NCBI GenBank assembly: GCA_010671905.1
Contig: JAAHII010000001.1
Span: 992,001-1,056,000, forward strand
Direction of reading: 5' to 3'
Origin: Leptolyngbya sp. SIOISBB
GTDB lineage: Bacteria; Cyanobacteriota; Cyanobacteriia; Phormidesmidales; Phormidesmidaceae
DNA length: 64,000 bases
The notes under the pieces were generated by a model. The model ran no database searches. It was given only the letters and a program-made list of their open reading frames with translations, and was not told the DNA's origin. The translations under genes were made by a program, and so were the position numbers. Below, piece by piece: positions 46,350 through 57,259 of the stretch (positions are counted from its first letter, which is position 1; every line of letters begins with the position of its first letter).

Positions 46350-47091
46350 TCATCTAGCTCGGCCAAATTCGTAGCGGTGGATGAACAGCCCAATGACGGT
46401 GTCATGCATCAGCACCGACTTGGAGAAGCAACTCGTTTTTTGGGTCAGACGCTTGATGCAAGGGAGGCAAAGCGAGGTGCTGGCGCTCAATTCTCGGGGT
46501 ATGGGTTTTACCCATAGTGTGCGGTTGGGAGTCCAGTGGCCGTGAGTCAGCGCCCCAGTTGTCGGTCTAGAACTGTTGAATGCCAAAGGGGGTGAGTCAC
46601 TCCATGAGGGTAGCAAGGGCGGTATCTTCAGGGGGGCGAGCACATCGGCCCGGACTTCACCGCTGTGATAATCAATGGCGGGCCAGAGCCCTCGCGGCTG
46701 TCGCTTTGATTGGACAAAGCGACACCTCTCATCCCTCTCGGCCTCTACTCGCACCACCATGGCCCCTGGTAGCGAGCTTGGGCAAGGTGCTAGAGCGCTC
46801 CGATTCACCGATGCCCAGTGACGATGTTGTTTGGAGTACTTCCATCACCGCCGTGGAGCGAATCCGCAGCACGCGGGCGGTATCGCGAAGGCCACTGCCG
46901 TTCATGGCCAGATCGCTCACTGGTTGTTTCACCGCCGGGACAGGACCGCGATCGGGAGAGTCGAGGCTGCAGGAGGCGCAGACACAGTCGGGATTCCGGC
47001 AGCGATAACGCGGTTTACCGTCAGCGCTTTGGCCGTTTTTGACCACCGCCTTAGTGTGGCCGTGCGGACAACAGACAGGTTCTAAAACCAT
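46350..47091 (-). mobile_element. IS1-family transposase remnant
   Basis: Two frames. 47091-~46780 is an InsA-like zinc-ribbon start (VCCPHGHTKAVVKNGQSADG, GKPRYRCRNPDC; DLAMNGSGLRDTARVLRI). 46808-46350 is an InsB-like part (EAERDERCRFVQSKRQPRGL, WPAIDYHSGEV, then the C-terminal CIKRLTQKTSCFSKSVLMHD, TVIGLFIHRYEFGRAR). The two lie in different frames and the middle is scrambled, more decayed than a single slip. No terminal repeats were identified, so limits are approximate. Confidence 0.8.
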
Positions 47092-47825
47092 GAAAAATGG
47101 CCAGATAGGGAGCCCATGTCATCTTGCCTCACTACACAGGTCTAAAAACATCACCGAGTTTGGTTTACCATCATATCGGTATCTTCAATCACAATATGAG
47201 ATCTGCCCCTTGAAATAGCGCTGTAAATGTTCCTACTGCTCTTCGGAAAGGCAACCGCTTAAGGATGGTTAGCTGACCGAAATCAAAGAAACCACACTAC
47301 ACAACAAAAATCAGTTCGACTAGGACAGAATGAACGAAAAAATTTCTGTCAGATAGATGCTTACAGCTGAATATTGATCACTTTTTTTGATTCGGTAGTG
47401 GGCATTCAGTAGAACTACTACAACTTCTAGAAATGATGAAATTTCTGCAAAGAAGGGACAAGTATGCGTCCATCCTGTTTCTGAGTGGTGACACTGTAGT
47501 CAAGCGATTCATGGAACTGCTAAGGAATCGACAAGCCAGTGAGCTATGAGAGTTCTACAGGAAGGGGTCGACGGGTTGATCAATATGGAGTTCAGCATTA
47601 TCACCCTGTCCATTGATAGTAAAAAAACTGTTAGAGCATTAACAGATCTTGAGTGAATGGGCCAGCAGCTATAGCAGTGATTCATCGGCCCTCTAAAAAG
47701 TCACTTCTGGTAAAGCGTCCAGAAATGCAGCAAATTCTGGTAGCGATTGTATGAATGCTTGTTACGCCATGGTTTTAAGGCTCTTTAGAAGTTCTTCTGT
47801 AGATTAGCGCTAAGGGTGCAACCGC
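47092..47825. other. Intergenic region upstream of the kinase gene
   Basis: About 730 nt without a supported gene, RNA or repeat copy. Contains a run of weak stems near 47590-47650 and presumably the kinase promoter. Confidence 0.35.
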
Positions 47826-49610
47826 ATGTCCCTGCAGATTTTGGGTAGTCGATACAGCATTATTAAGCCGCTGGGAGGGGGGGGATTTGGCCAGACGTTT
47901 CTGGCCAACGATCTCCATTTACCTGGGCATCCACGCTGTGTTGTCAAACGCTTACAACCTCGTAATTCAGATAGTATTTCCCTCGCTTCAGCACGTCGGT
48001 TATTTAATAGCGAGGCTGAAGCACTTTCGATCTTAGGCAATCACGATCAGATTCCTCGATTGCTCGCACATTTTGAAGAAAATGAGCAATTTTATCTAGC
48101 TCAGGAGCTTATCCAAGGTGAATTGTTATCTGAAGAGATTCGCGTAGGGGTTTGTCTCACCGAAACTCAAACGGTTGAGATTATTCAAGATGTGTTGACG
48201 ACGCTTTGCACAGTTCACGAACATGGAGTCATTCACCGGGATATCAAGCCATCAAATTTGATTCGCCGACAATGCGATCGCAAAATTGTGCTCATCGACT
48301 TTGGTGCAGTAAAGCAAGTCAGCAATCAATTAGTTAGTGAGGCTACCCCCCATAGCATGACCGTAATAATTGGCTCACTAGGCTATATGCCAAATGAACA
48401 AATCGCCGGTCATCCTTGTTTCAGTAGCGACATTTACGCTGTAGGCATTCTGGCGCTGCAAGCTCTCACAGGACGCGACCCTAAACGCATTCCTAAAGAT
48501 CCGAGCACAAGTGAGTTGATGTGGCGTGAACTAGTCTCTATCAGACCGGAGCTAGCGAGTGTCTTAGACAAAATGGTGCGCTATGACTACCGCCAACGCT
48601 ATGCCGATGCAAGGGCTGCTCTGAACGCGTTACAACAAGCCACTCAAACCCAAGTGGCCTTCACCTCTCAGATTGATTTAACTTCACAAGCACTGGAAGC
48701 CCATGTTGCCTGGTTAGAACGCGCCGACGAACTGTTTGAGCAAAATCGCTTTCATGACGCGGCGCGTTGTTATGAAAAAGTCGTCAAAGTGCAACCAAAC
48801 GCCACGACGGCTTGGCTTAAGTTGGGTATAGCATTTGACAATATTGAGCAATATGCCCTAGCAGTCAATGCTTATCAAACAGTGACACAGCAGCAGCCCG
48901 AAGATTATTTAGCCTGGCTTAAGCTAGGTAAAGTCCGAGAACAGTTAGGTCAATATGAAGCAGCTTTAGTGGCCTATGATGAGGTCCTGAAACTACAACC
49001 CAAAAACTATTGGGTGTGGGCTGATCGTGGTCAAATTCTTGAAAAAACAGAGCGGATAGAAGAAGCATTGGCGGCCTACGATCGTGCCATTGAGCTCAAG
49101 CCTGATTTTCAGCTTGCTCAAGAGAACCGCAAGCGATTGCTGATTATTCTCAAGCGGGTAGATGAGCTCTACACATTGCAACACTATGATGATGCGATCG
49201 CGGCCTGTGACCAAGCTCTTAAAGACAATCCTCACGATGCCACGATGTGGCTAATGCGAGGCATGGCACTAGAAAATCAAAAGGACCTAGCGGCAGCGGC
49301 GATCGCTTACAACACGGTCATCCGCCTGCAACCCGACGACCACGGTGCCTGGTTTCGTCTCGGCACAGTTTTAGAAGAACTCGGGCATCCTAAGCGAGCG
49401 GCCAAAGCATACAGCAATGTGATCCGGTTACAACCCCAAAATCATTGGGCCTGGTATCAGCGAGGCCACATGCTAGAAAAACTGACCGAGTACAGAGCCG
49501 CGATCGCCTCCTATCAACAGGCGATTAAACTCCAACCAACCTTTGATACAGCGCAAATCGCTTATCAAAGGTTATTAGGACAAGCTCTCTCCCTGAGTAG
49601 CACGAGATAA
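47826..49610 (+). CDS. Serine/threonine protein kinase with TPR repeats
   Basis: 594 aa. Residues ~10-275 are a Ser/Thr kinase: glycine loop LGGGGFGQTF, VAIK-type CVVKRL, catalytic HRDIKPSNLIRR, and DFGAVKQV with GSLGYMPNEQ in the activation segment. Residues ~290-590 hold about eight TPRs (FHDAARCYEKVVKVQPNATT, YEAALVAYDEVLKLQPKNYW, YRAAIASYQQAIKLQPTFDT). No transmembrane helix is obvious between the domains. A cyanobacterial kinase-TPR with no PBS link; substrate unknown. Confidence 0.92.
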   Translation: MSLQILGSRYSIIKPLGGGGFGQTFLANDLHLPGHPRCVVKRLQPRNSDSISLASARRLFNSEAEALSILGNHDQIPRLLAHFEENEQFYLAQELIQGELLSEEIRVGVCLTETQTVEIIQDVLTTLCTVHEHGVIHRDIKPSNLIRRQCDRKIVLIDFGAVKQVSNQLVSEATPHSMTVIIGSLGYMPNEQIAGHPCFSSDIYAVGILALQALTGRDPKRIPKDPSTSELMWRELVSIRPELASVLDKMVRYDYRQRYADARAALNALQQATQTQVAFTSQIDLTSQALEAHVAWLERADELFEQNRFHDAARCYEKVVKVQPNATTAWLKLGIAFDNIEQYALAVNAYQTVTQQQPEDYLAWLKLGKVREQLGQYEAALVAYDEVLKLQPKNYWVWADRGQILEKTERIEEALAAYDRAIELKPDFQLAQENRKRLLIILKRVDELYTLQHYDDAIAACDQALKDNPHDATMWLMRGMALENQKDLAAAAIAYNTVIRLQPDDHGAWFRLGTVLEELGHPKRAAKAYSNVIRLQPQNHWAWYQRGHMLEKLTEYRAAIASYQQAIKLQPTFDTAQIAYQRLLGQALSLSSTR

Positions 49611-49623
49611 GCCCACAGGCATG

Positions 49624-49729
49624 ATATAGCGATCCGCAGTTTGGTTCGATTACTCCAGATCGCTGTAATCACTGTCTAACAAACCTTTCAATTCCGAATT
49701 CCGACCTCAGCATTCCGAATTCTGCTATA
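49624..49729 (-). repeat. Dispersed ~107-bp repeat, family 2 copy 4
   Basis: Inverted relative to the other three: starts ATATAGCGATCCGCAGTTTG and ends CATTCCGAATTCTGCTATA. 13 nt after the kinase stop, between convergent genes. Confidence 0.65.
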
Positions 49730-49819
49730 AAAAGACCCAAATAATAGAAGCACTATTCTGATGAATAGCTGAAGTTTGGGAAGTTGCCGTAGAATCCCCT
49801 ACACTGCAACCCCTTCACA

Positions 49820-50338
49820 CTACAGAGTTGGGGTGCCACATTGCGCGCCATCATTGGTCGTTATGAGATTACCCAAAATAGTTGCAACAATGACACACTG
49901 CTCCTGAGAACCCGTACTCGGCTCAATATTGACCACATAAGGTAAGTTCGTTTCTTGGCCACGCAAAGTGCCTTGATAGTCGAAGGTGATTTCGTTTGCA
50001 ACACTAGCATCCACAACCAAAGCAATCGCACCAGGCGCTAAGTCATTCGGACCTAGTACTTGAGGTACGCCATCAACTACAGCGGTAGGAAGGACTGCTG
50101 CCTCGTCAATTTGAACGACTACCTCACGTCGTTGTGCAATGGCTTGTTGCTGAGCCTGTTTATAGACTTCTACTAAGTCACTCTCAACTGCATTCATGCG
50201 TTGACGCGTGGCATAAGCCAGCCAGCTAGGAGCTGCGATCGCAGCCAAAATGCCCACGATAATGACCACCACTAAAACTTCTATTAAAGTGAAACCGGCT
50301 GCTGACGAACGCTTTAGAGATGGTTTTGGAAGCATCAT
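49820..50338 (-). CDS. hpsD: Type IV pilin-like protein (pseudopilin), hps locus
   Basis: 172 aa. Prepilin leader and helix SSAAGFTLIEVLVVVIIVGI: cleavage before Phe, then Glu5. A GspH-like C-terminal domain follows (AIAQRREVVVQIDEAAV). Last of three pseudopilin-like genes after hpsA; the symbol hpsD is by position only, following the hpsA-hpsB-hpsC-hpsD order of the hormogonium polysaccharide locus. Expected to be processed by PilD and to work with a type II-like secretion pseudopilus. Confidence 0.8.
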   Translation of the reverse strand: MMLPKPSLKRSSAAGFTLIEVLVVVIIVGILAAIAAPSWLAYATRQRMNAVESDLVEVYKQAQQQAIAQRREVVVQIDEAAVLPTAVVDGVPQVLGPNDLAPGAIALVVDASVANEITFDYQGTLRGQETNLPYVVNIEPSTGSQEQCVIVATILGNLITTNDGAQCGTPTL

Positions 50339-50405
50339 AATATGTGCTCAAGTAAGTTGTGAACGAGATTCATAGCCCCTACAGACGAGAAGGATTGAGG
50401 AAAGA

Positions 50406-51407
50406 TTATAGTGGTCGATTTTGGATGACGCCTCGGATTAATACCTGAGATTCTAGTTTTGGTAAGCTACTGACCTCGCTTACACCAATCACGCGATCAG
50501 GGTCTCTCCGCGAAGCATTGCCTTGGAGGTATAAAATTACGGATTTATTGACATTTTGACTATTAGCCGTTTGATTATTCGGTTGAGTGACGCAAGCATA
50601 AAAGCTATCGTCATCTGTTGGGGTTCTCACATAGCTAGCGTTGGCCGCGGTAGGCAAAGTCGGACATGCAGTGGTTGCCGCCGTATCAACGATATTCACA
50701 TAATCCGTTAGGACAGAAGAACTCCCATTGGTATTTGCACCATCTGCTGCTTTCTGCCAATCGTCAAAAGAATTAAACGTAGTAGTGGCGATTCCAGGGA
50801 CAGGTAAAGTCGGATCTGCATAACCTGGGTTACGGGTCAACGCAGTTGTACTGATCACAGAGTATGCTGGCAACTGATATCGAATGATGCGAGATGCGCC
50901 CTCCCAGATATCGTTAGCAGCATTTGTCTCATGAAAGTAGACAACCAGAGTGTATGTAGCTTGCCTGACCAACAAAGCCTCACACTCTTCCTGTACAGCA
51001 CCGGTTTGGGTTGGACAAAAAGTATTTAAATCATTGACGTCATCATCAGAAAGTGGATCTAAGCGCCAAAAAGCTAGCACTGGAGTCCCTGTCGGTTCAT
51101 CATCAAGTTCAGCCAATAGATTGTAATCTGGGGAGGTGCCAGTAAAATCGCTGTAGACAAAAACCGCCTCACCCAGGTCTCGGGTCATGAAATCGATAGC
51201 CCGTCGCATATTTTGTTGAGTTTGGGTGAGACTCTCTTCTCGGTTGTTGACTCGTAGCATCTCAATCACCAGAAACAATAATGCACTCGTGATGATGCCA
51301 CCAATCAAAACCGCCACCAGCAGTTCTAGCAATGTGAAGCCTTGCTGGGTTAAATGACGAACTCGACGGAGACGGCTAAAAAGTTGATTGGTCAGGGCCG
51401 TAGCCAT
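50406..51407 (-). CDS. hpsC: Pseudopilin-like protein, hps locus
   Basis: 333 aa. Prepilin motif QQGFTLLELLVAVLIGGIIT near residue 22, with the Phe/Glu5 rule, then a long beta-rich domain (IDFMTRDLGEAVFVYSDFTG, YTLVVYFHE). Longer than typical minor pilins. By order it corresponds to HpsC of hormogonium polysaccharide loci. 67 nt upstream of the last pseudopilin; codirectional with hpsA. Confidence 0.78.
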   Translation of the reverse strand: MATALTNQLFSRLRRVRHLTQQGFTLLELLVAVLIGGIITSALLFLVIEMLRVNNREESLTQTQQNMRRAIDFMTRDLGEAVFVYSDFTGTSPDYNLLAELDDEPTGTPVLAFWRLDPLSDDDVNDLNTFCPTQTGAVQEECEALLVRQATYTLVVYFHETNAANDIWEGASRIIRYQLPAYSVISTTALTRNPGYADPTLPVPGIATTTFNSFDDWQKAADGANTNGSSSVLTDYVNIVDTAATTACPTLPTAANASYVRTPTDDDSFYACVTQPNNQTANSQNVNKSVILYLQGNASRRDPDRVIGVSEVSSLPKLESQVLIRGVIQNRPL

Positions 51408-51459
51408 GATTCATACCCTCAAAAGACTTGGCTAGGAAACATCAGAACAATAGAAGCCC

Positions 51460-52200
51460 TTAGTTGCAGGTTGCAGGCTTAGTAGCGGTACCAGCAGAAT
51501 CAGTGTAATCAATCCAGTTGCACAAAGATTCGGCTTCTTCGGTCAAGCCGAGATTAGTGTATAGGACCGATATCGGTTTTTCGGATCGTTCTCCTTGACT
51601 ATCTGTGAAACCCAGTCGCGCCTCATCTACCGCCAGAGCACCCCCAGCATTATTGGCTACAGCATTGTAATCGTAGACACGTACCCCCATTTCATAGGTG
51701 TCGTCAATACCCGTTTTTTCGACTAAGTAGCTCTGAATGACGAAGTCAGGTTCAGTGTCGTTATTAACATCAACTTCTCGTAGGGTCGTTGACGTATCAG
51801 CAAGAGATGAGGGGCCAGATACGTTAGGTGCTCGATTACCAGTGACAGTGAGAGTAATCGGCAGCTCAACCAGATTATTTTGCTCAAATTGAATCCGTAC
51901 CCGGTCAATTTCCCCTTGGGCAAGCTCCAGAGCTTGTTCAGCTTTTTGGCTTTGCACGCGAGTCGCCACCGAGGCCACCATCATAGGGGCGATCGCCGTC
52001 CCCATAAGGCCGACGACGACAATCGCCATGACGCACTCAACCAGGGTTAAACCCGCATCGTGACTTGTCGATTTAGGCGTTACCAAACGAGCCAGCCGCA
52101 ATAGTGTAAAAGGCACTAAAGAGTGATGTTTGTGATGAGCGTATTGCATAGTAGTTGCCTTCTGAGGTGAACGATGATGCTTGAGTCTAGTTAGGGACAT
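51460..52200 (-). CDS. hpsB: Pseudopilin-like protein, hps locus
   Basis: 246 aa. Prepilin helix GLTLVECVMAIVVVGLMGTA (Glu5) after a ~50-residue basic leader, longer than usual; an internal Met (MQYAHHKHH) gives a shorter leader. Its start overlaps the hpsA stop by 10 nt, showing translational coupling. By order it is HpsB. PilD-type cleavage likely. Confidence 0.78.
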   Translation of the reverse strand: MSLTRLKHHRSPQKATTMQYAHHKHHSLVPFTLLRLARLVTPKSTSHDAGLTLVECVMAIVVVGLMGTAIAPMMVASVATRVQSQKAEQALELAQGEIDRVRIQFEQNNLVELPITLTVTGNRAPNVSGPSSLADTSTTLREVDVNNDTEPDFVIQSYLVEKTGIDDTYEMGVRVYDYNAVANNAGGALAVDEARLGFTDSQGERSEKPISVLYTNLGLTEEAESLCNWIDYTDSAGTATKPATCN

Positions 52201-55200
52201 ATGTTCGCACCAAAAGGCTTGTTACCATCTTCATCTGTCGCACAAATGAGATTTTCGACATAAGGGTCGTCAACGGGCAACTCGCGGTAGTACTCACTGC
52301 GAGACCGTCCCAATTGAGAAAAGCGTCGAGCTGCCGGAGCTGGTGGATTATAGAGCAGCCCCACATCAAAACCCCAACGTCGATTGGGCGCTAAGTAATA
52401 GAAGACCCACTCATTTCCTGTAGGTGTAAAGCCTGGCTCCCACGCCTCTTGGTCATAGGGGGCAGTTGCCGACGTTGAGAAATTAAGCTGAATGAACGAA
52501 CCACTAATAAAGAGGGGCTGGGGATCGACAAACCAATCTTCTAAAAATCGAGGATAGTTGTGTAACCCGCCGTAGGATTCATTCGGGCGCTCTGGCACAA
52601 TACCACTGACAAACGTCGCATTTACGTAGTTGCCACCAGCAGGAGCATCGGGCAGATTATTGTAATGATCATTGGCCTCGCCCATCGTAATGAAGTCATT
52701 AGCGTTAGTCGCGCCAACAGCGTTAGTCAGTTCGTCGTAATACTCATCCCAGCCAGGTCCGCCGCCATCCTGCATGTAGAAGGTCCCGTTACGATCTACC
52801 CAAACTGGGGTGGTGGCATCGATGTTGCCATTGTTGAGCAGGGTTTCACGTAACCACGGGCCATTATCTCTGGGGCGATTGAGTGAAGCAAACGACGAAT
52901 CCGTATGGTTGCCCTCCCGAAAGGCATCTTCAACGGCACCGTCAGGGAAAGTATCTGAAAGCACTGTCAGGGCATCAGTCAAAATCTCAACCGGTCGCCA
53001 GTGATCAACACCAAGGTCAGCGAAGTTAGCTGTGTTTGTGTTAGCTACAGTGCGATCATCATAAAAATTATCAGGGGTGAAATCTTTATCCTGCAGAGTA
53101 AACGTAAACTCTTCCAGGAAGCCAGTGCGCTGGCCATCATTAGAGTGCAGGTTGAAGTCGCCTTCGATATAGGCCGTATTGTCAGAGACAAACGTCATGC
53201 CGTTCTGTCGACCACTTGCTGGATTTCCTCCACTGAAGTCAGCCGGATTTTCACTGGACGTTCTAAAGCGAAATCCGTGGGCCCGGCGGTCAGGATCAGG
53301 GGCAAAATCAACAGGCTTAATACTGACATTGTTAGCCTGCAGCGGCGGGTCTTGAGCAGTGTTTCCAGGCACAACTGCCATGCGGCAGCTGGCCTCGGTT
53401 ACAATGCGAAAATTATTAGTACCTGTCAAGCCATCACAGTTAGTCGCTGTGGTATCAGCAGGTCGGACAATTTCATCTTCGCGAACTGCATCCTCACGCG
53501 CCGCATAGAGAATACCCTCTGTGGCAAAGTCATTGGGATCGTTTGGGTCATCGGGTCTGGAAGGTAGCCAATAATCACCAGCACCCACACTATTTTGGGT
53601 AATCTTGTCGATATCAATATCGAGCACTCGTACCGCCATTTGCTCGCGACCGTTGAAGATGCCTTTGTCCAGCATGGCAACGTTGCGTGCAGCCGTCCCA
53701 ACGTTAATTGCAAAGGCTTCGGCAGGGGTGTCAACGTTAGCGTCAGTCAGGACAGTGCCCGCATCGGTCGGCAAGACCCAATCACTAAAGTCAGCCGCTC
53801 TTGGCGTACCGGCAATCACACTAGGGTCAAGAGTCTGATAGGTAACAGAGGCATTCTCTCCGTAGGTGGGGGTGATAGCGTCGTTCGTCCCGGCTGTAAC
53901 CGGAGCAGCGGTCGCATCAATGTATGCTTCGAGTTCGTATTGAGTCGAGGTTGCTGCTGTGGTCAGACTGATGTCTTTCTGTGCGTGGTCGGCTTTTGGA
54001 AACAGGTAATACAGTGACGGATATTTAACAGCCTTCTCTGCATTACCTGTTGTATTCGCTGATTTTGGACACAGCGCCAACGCTAACGTTAAGGCTTGAT
54101 CCACATCAGCAGCGTCAACACCTTTGGCCAAAAATTCATTGGGGTCACAGCTCACTGAGTAAATTCCAGCAGGATAGAGACCAGCGGGAGCAGCTAGAGT
54201 AAATACACCAGTCGGTTGCGAATAACCGGCAATCGTTGGCGGTGCTGCCGGTAATCCTTGACCTGTGGCAAAGCCAAAGATGCGATCTCTTTCGATTTGC
54301 CACCGCTCAGCCGCCAACCGCATTCTGGCAACCTGATCCGCAGGGGCTCCGTTGTCTTCAGCTAAGCGAATCCACTCATCTGAAGGCGTCGTATTAATGG
54401 CTGGGTCATTAGGATCGATTTGATTAGCTGGATTGGCACCCACCCGCATTAGCAACGTCGTTGCAAGATCTGTAAGGTCTGCAAAATCAGCGCCAGTAGT
54501 ATATGCATCCTCAACAGTATTGAGGTTGTAGGCCAACATACTGAGAGTGCAGGCAGCAGAGTGCAAGGTGGCTTGGTCAGCAGGGCTAAGCGCCCCATAA
54601 TTTGCCCCGGCATCTCCTTCGACAGCGATGCGTCTGAGAGCCGAGAAGTCACCCCACATGGATAGATAAGGGAAAGGGTGAACAAAGTCAGGATCTTGAA
54701 CCGGTGGGAAGGAAGGTGCGCCACCATTGGGATCACCGGCAAAATAAGCCAGGTTGGTCAAGGCTTTCTTCAAGCCAGAACTCGCATTGTTGTAGCGAGA
54801 CTCAAAGTTGGCTTCTGTGGCAAAGCTCTCACCACCAGCTGAGGGATAAGAAAACTCCCAACCGTTGGTACCGTTACCAACCAAAAAGTCGGTGGCTAGA
54901 GCCCCGCCAGGATAGTTGTTAAACGTACGGCTGTTGACGATGGTATCGCGGGTACCGGGGTGAGCAGTAACAGCCATACAGGCTGCTGGAAACTGACCGT
55001 TACCGATTTGATAGTGATAAACCACCATGCCCTGCACAGCCGCCAAATTGTCTCTAAGAGTGCGGTGCTGCTGATATTCGTGGGTACCGGGAATATTGTT
55101 ATCGGTTTTAAGGTTATTGGCTGCACCCGAGTTGACTGGCGCTTGAGCCGGATATAGAGGCTCTGCCTCTGAATTATTTGAAACGGCATCAACTCTAGGG

Positions 55201-56912
55201 TCATAGCCCCAGCCGTTAGCATTACCGAGCTGTAAGCGTTCACCCACAATCAGACGCAGACCACTGCTGATGGCTTGACGCTCCCAATAGCCGTCAAGGC
55301 TACCGTCTAAGCCAACTAACCGATTAAAGACCTCTGTAACTGGATCACCGGCCCCTGAACCTGGGGCAATTAAATCGCCAACATTGTTATCATCCGCAGT
55401 GGCAGCAGTTCCCTTATCCAGGCTCAGGTCAGAGTCGCTGATGTCGTACCGAGGTTTTGGTCCCCAGCGATTGTCAGCCCTGAAGAAGTCATCGACAAAG
55501 GGGCGGTCTTCAGGAGCATTGCGTATGCGCGAGGTAGTTCTAAAGGGACTAGTCTCCCAAGCAGGAGGGCGATTCCACGTATCTTGATCGATATGTTCTG
55601 AGCGATCACGCAAAAAGAGGGTAATCGGATTTATCGCGACATCCGCAGGCGCACCGCCATCCACAGAGTCGTTAGCGTTAGTCAAGTCTGTGCCCAAGGT
55701 CGGCTTGGTATTGTCTCCGTTGAACAGATGAAACTCGACGTTGCCCCCTTCGTAGTCATTATCTTTCATGCTGCCTTTGATAGCCTGCCCCTGAAACGTG
55801 ACGTCAGGAACGTTATCGCCATCGTCGTCGTAGTCAACTTCGCCCAACGTAATCTCAGAAGAGGAATCGCTATACAAACAAGAGTTATGGGAGGTGAGCA
55901 TGTAGGAAATGATCTGGTCGGAAACAATTAAGCTTCCGTCGGTATGCATGGCTCCATTCCACTTGAAATCCGCACCGGGGAAAATACCCAGGTCGTAACG
56001 GAACCAAGCACCCCACTTATTTAAGGTATTAGCGATCCGAGATTGTTGAAACTCTAGACTTTCAATCGCCTGCCCAGCGTCATTCCGACCATTAGAGACA
56101 AAAGCGGTAATCTGGAAATTCTTCTGGAGTTCAGCCGCCGTGCCAGTGTCAGCAGATTGCCAACCTTCCTCAACCACTGCGCTGTTGCCGCAAGCCGCGA
56201 TCGCCTGGGTAGTGCCTAAAGGCCCTGTGCGAGTAACCAGTGAGCTGGCTTTGCCTGCGTTAGCTACGTCAGAAAGAGTGTATGTAGTGCCCCCACCAGT
56301 CTCTGGAAACACCGCTTCATGATCGACCAAAATTGAGTAAGCAGCAATCTCGCCATTTTCGATGGTGCCGTTACCATTGACATCAGCCGGAAATGACCAA
56401 GCGTTATCTAGCCGTCCGTCGCCATTGATATCTAACCGTTTCTCGTCGGGCAACTTGTAAGGGTCTGGCAGACCACTCAGCAGGCGCATAGTCTCTCCCA
56501 CAGTACCGGGGATGCGCGCAGAGGGAGTCGTATCCCTTGGCAACATCATGTTAGCCAGATAGTCACTGGAGGGGACGCCAACTAAGCGATCATCCCGCTG
56601 GAAGAGAAATTCGAGCTTAGCCTTGGCTCGATCAATTGCCGGAGTCGCAGCATTGTAAATCACCTGCTGCTCGCGCTGACTGATGACCTGAGTACTTCGA
56701 GAGAAGGTGCGAAAGGTGAGCGCACTGGCCGTCAACAGAACCATGAGAACCAACAGCAACGTCGTTGGAAACACAAACCCCGCAACAGGACTACTCTCAC
56801 GTCGCTGCTGTCCGTTGAACCACCATAGCGAGCGGAATACGCCCTTCATAAATGGCTTAAGCAACCGCTGGGTGCGACTAGATTTACGCGAGTTGTGACG
56901 ATTAGGCATCAT
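52191..56912 (-). CDS. hpsA: Hormogonium polysaccharide biosynthesis protein HpsA
   Basis: 1573 aa. A basic N-terminus (MMPNRHNSRKSSRTQRLLKP), one pilin-like transmembrane segment (VAGFVFPTTLLLVLMVLLTA ~45-65) and a very long extracellular, Asp/Asn/Gly-rich region, as in HpsA. HpsA is needed for hormogonium polysaccharide and gliding motility in filamentous cyanobacteria. The second ATG (56909) is an equal start candidate. First of the four-gene hpsA-B-C-D unit; the 347-nt region upstream (56913-57259) shows only AT-rich sequence and no gene. Confidence 0.85.
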   Translation of the reverse strand: MMPNRHNSRKSSRTQRLLKPFMKGVFRSLWWFNGQQRRESSPVAGFVFPTTLLLVLMVLLTASALTFRTFSRSTQVISQREQQVIYNAATPAIDRAKAKLEFLFQRDDRLVGVPSSDYLANMMLPRDTTPSARIPGTVGETMRLLSGLPDPYKLPDEKRLDINGDGRLDNAWSFPADVNGNGTIENGEIAAYSILVDHEAVFPETGGGTTYTLSDVANAGKASSLVTRTGPLGTTQAIAACGNSAVVEEGWQSADTGTAAELQKNFQITAFVSNGRNDAGQAIESLEFQQSRIANTLNKWGAWFRYDLGIFPGADFKWNGAMHTDGSLIVSDQIISYMLTSHNSCLYSDSSSEITLGEVDYDDDGDNVPDVTFQGQAIKGSMKDNDYEGGNVEFHLFNGDNTKPTLGTDLTNANDSVDGGAPADVAINPITLFLRDRSEHIDQDTWNRPPAWETSPFRTTSRIRNAPEDRPFVDDFFRADNRWGPKPRYDISDSDLSLDKGTAATADDNNVGDLIAPGSGAGDPVTEVFNRLVGLDGSLDGYWERQAISSGLRLIVGERLQLGNANGWGYDPRVDAVSNNSEAEPLYPAQAPVNSGAANNLKTDNNIPGTHEYQQHRTLRDNLAAVQGMVVYHYQIGNGQFPAACMAVTAHPGTRDTIVNSRTFNNYPGGALATDFLVGNGTNGWEFSYPSAGGESFATEANFESRYNNASSGLKKALTNLAYFAGDPNGGAPSFPPVQDPDFVHPFPYLSMWGDFSALRRIAVEGDAGANYGALSPADQATLHSAACTLSMLAYNLNTVEDAYTTGADFADLTDLATTLLMRVGANPANQIDPNDPAINTTPSDEWIRLAEDNGAPADQVARMRLAAERWQIERDRIFGFATGQGLPAAPPTIAGYSQPTGVFTLAAPAGLYPAGIYSVSCDPNEFLAKGVDAADVDQALTLALALCPKSANTTGNAEKAVKYPSLYYLFPKADHAQKDISLTTAATSTQYELEAYIDATAAPVTAGTNDAITPTYGENASVTYQTLDPSVIAGTPRAADFSDWVLPTDAGTVLTDANVDTPAEAFAINVGTAARNVAMLDKGIFNGREQMAVRVLDIDIDKITQNSVGAGDYWLPSRPDDPNDPNDFATEGILYAAREDAVREDEIVRPADTTATNCDGLTGTNNFRIVTEASCRMAVVPGNTAQDPPLQANNVSIKPVDFAPDPDRRAHGFRFRTSSENPADFSGGNPASGRQNGMTFVSDNTAYIEGDFNLHSNDGQRTGFLEEFTFTLQDKDFTPDNFYDDRTVANTNTANFADLGVDHWRPVEILTDALTVLSDTFPDGAVEDAFREGNHTDSSFASLNRPRDNGPWLRETLLNNGNIDATTPVWVDRNGTFYMQDGGGPGWDEYYDELTNAVGATNANDFITMGEANDHYNNLPDAPAGGNYVNATFVSGIVPERPNESYGGLHNYPRFLEDWFVDPQPLFISGSFIQLNFSTSATAPYDQEAWEPGFTPTGNEWVFYYLAPNRRWGFDVGLLYNPPAPAARRFSQLGRSRSEYYRELPVDDPYVENLICATDEDGNKPFGANICP

Positions 56913-57259
56913 TGTTGGCTCACCCTATTAGCAAGTCCGAGACGGAAATAATCAATGTTCAGTAGCAAAATTGCTGGCAGCCTCAATGTTAGCTAACCAG
57001 CGCAAAAATCATCCTGTTCCTGACTCGGCGCGGAAATCCTGTAGAAGTTAGCCTGGTTGTACTCAGCAGCAACAACTGGCATTCCTGAAACCCTGAAGAA
57101 TCTTAGCGAATCTTTTACAAACTGCCACCTTTTGTAAGGCGAAAGTTAAAAACAAGATACCCATCTTTTCTAACAGATCGATCAGTAGGCGTCAAAACAT
57201 TTTTTACATCAAAAAACCCAGAAAACCTACGTATTTGCACGCAAATTACGTGAAAATAT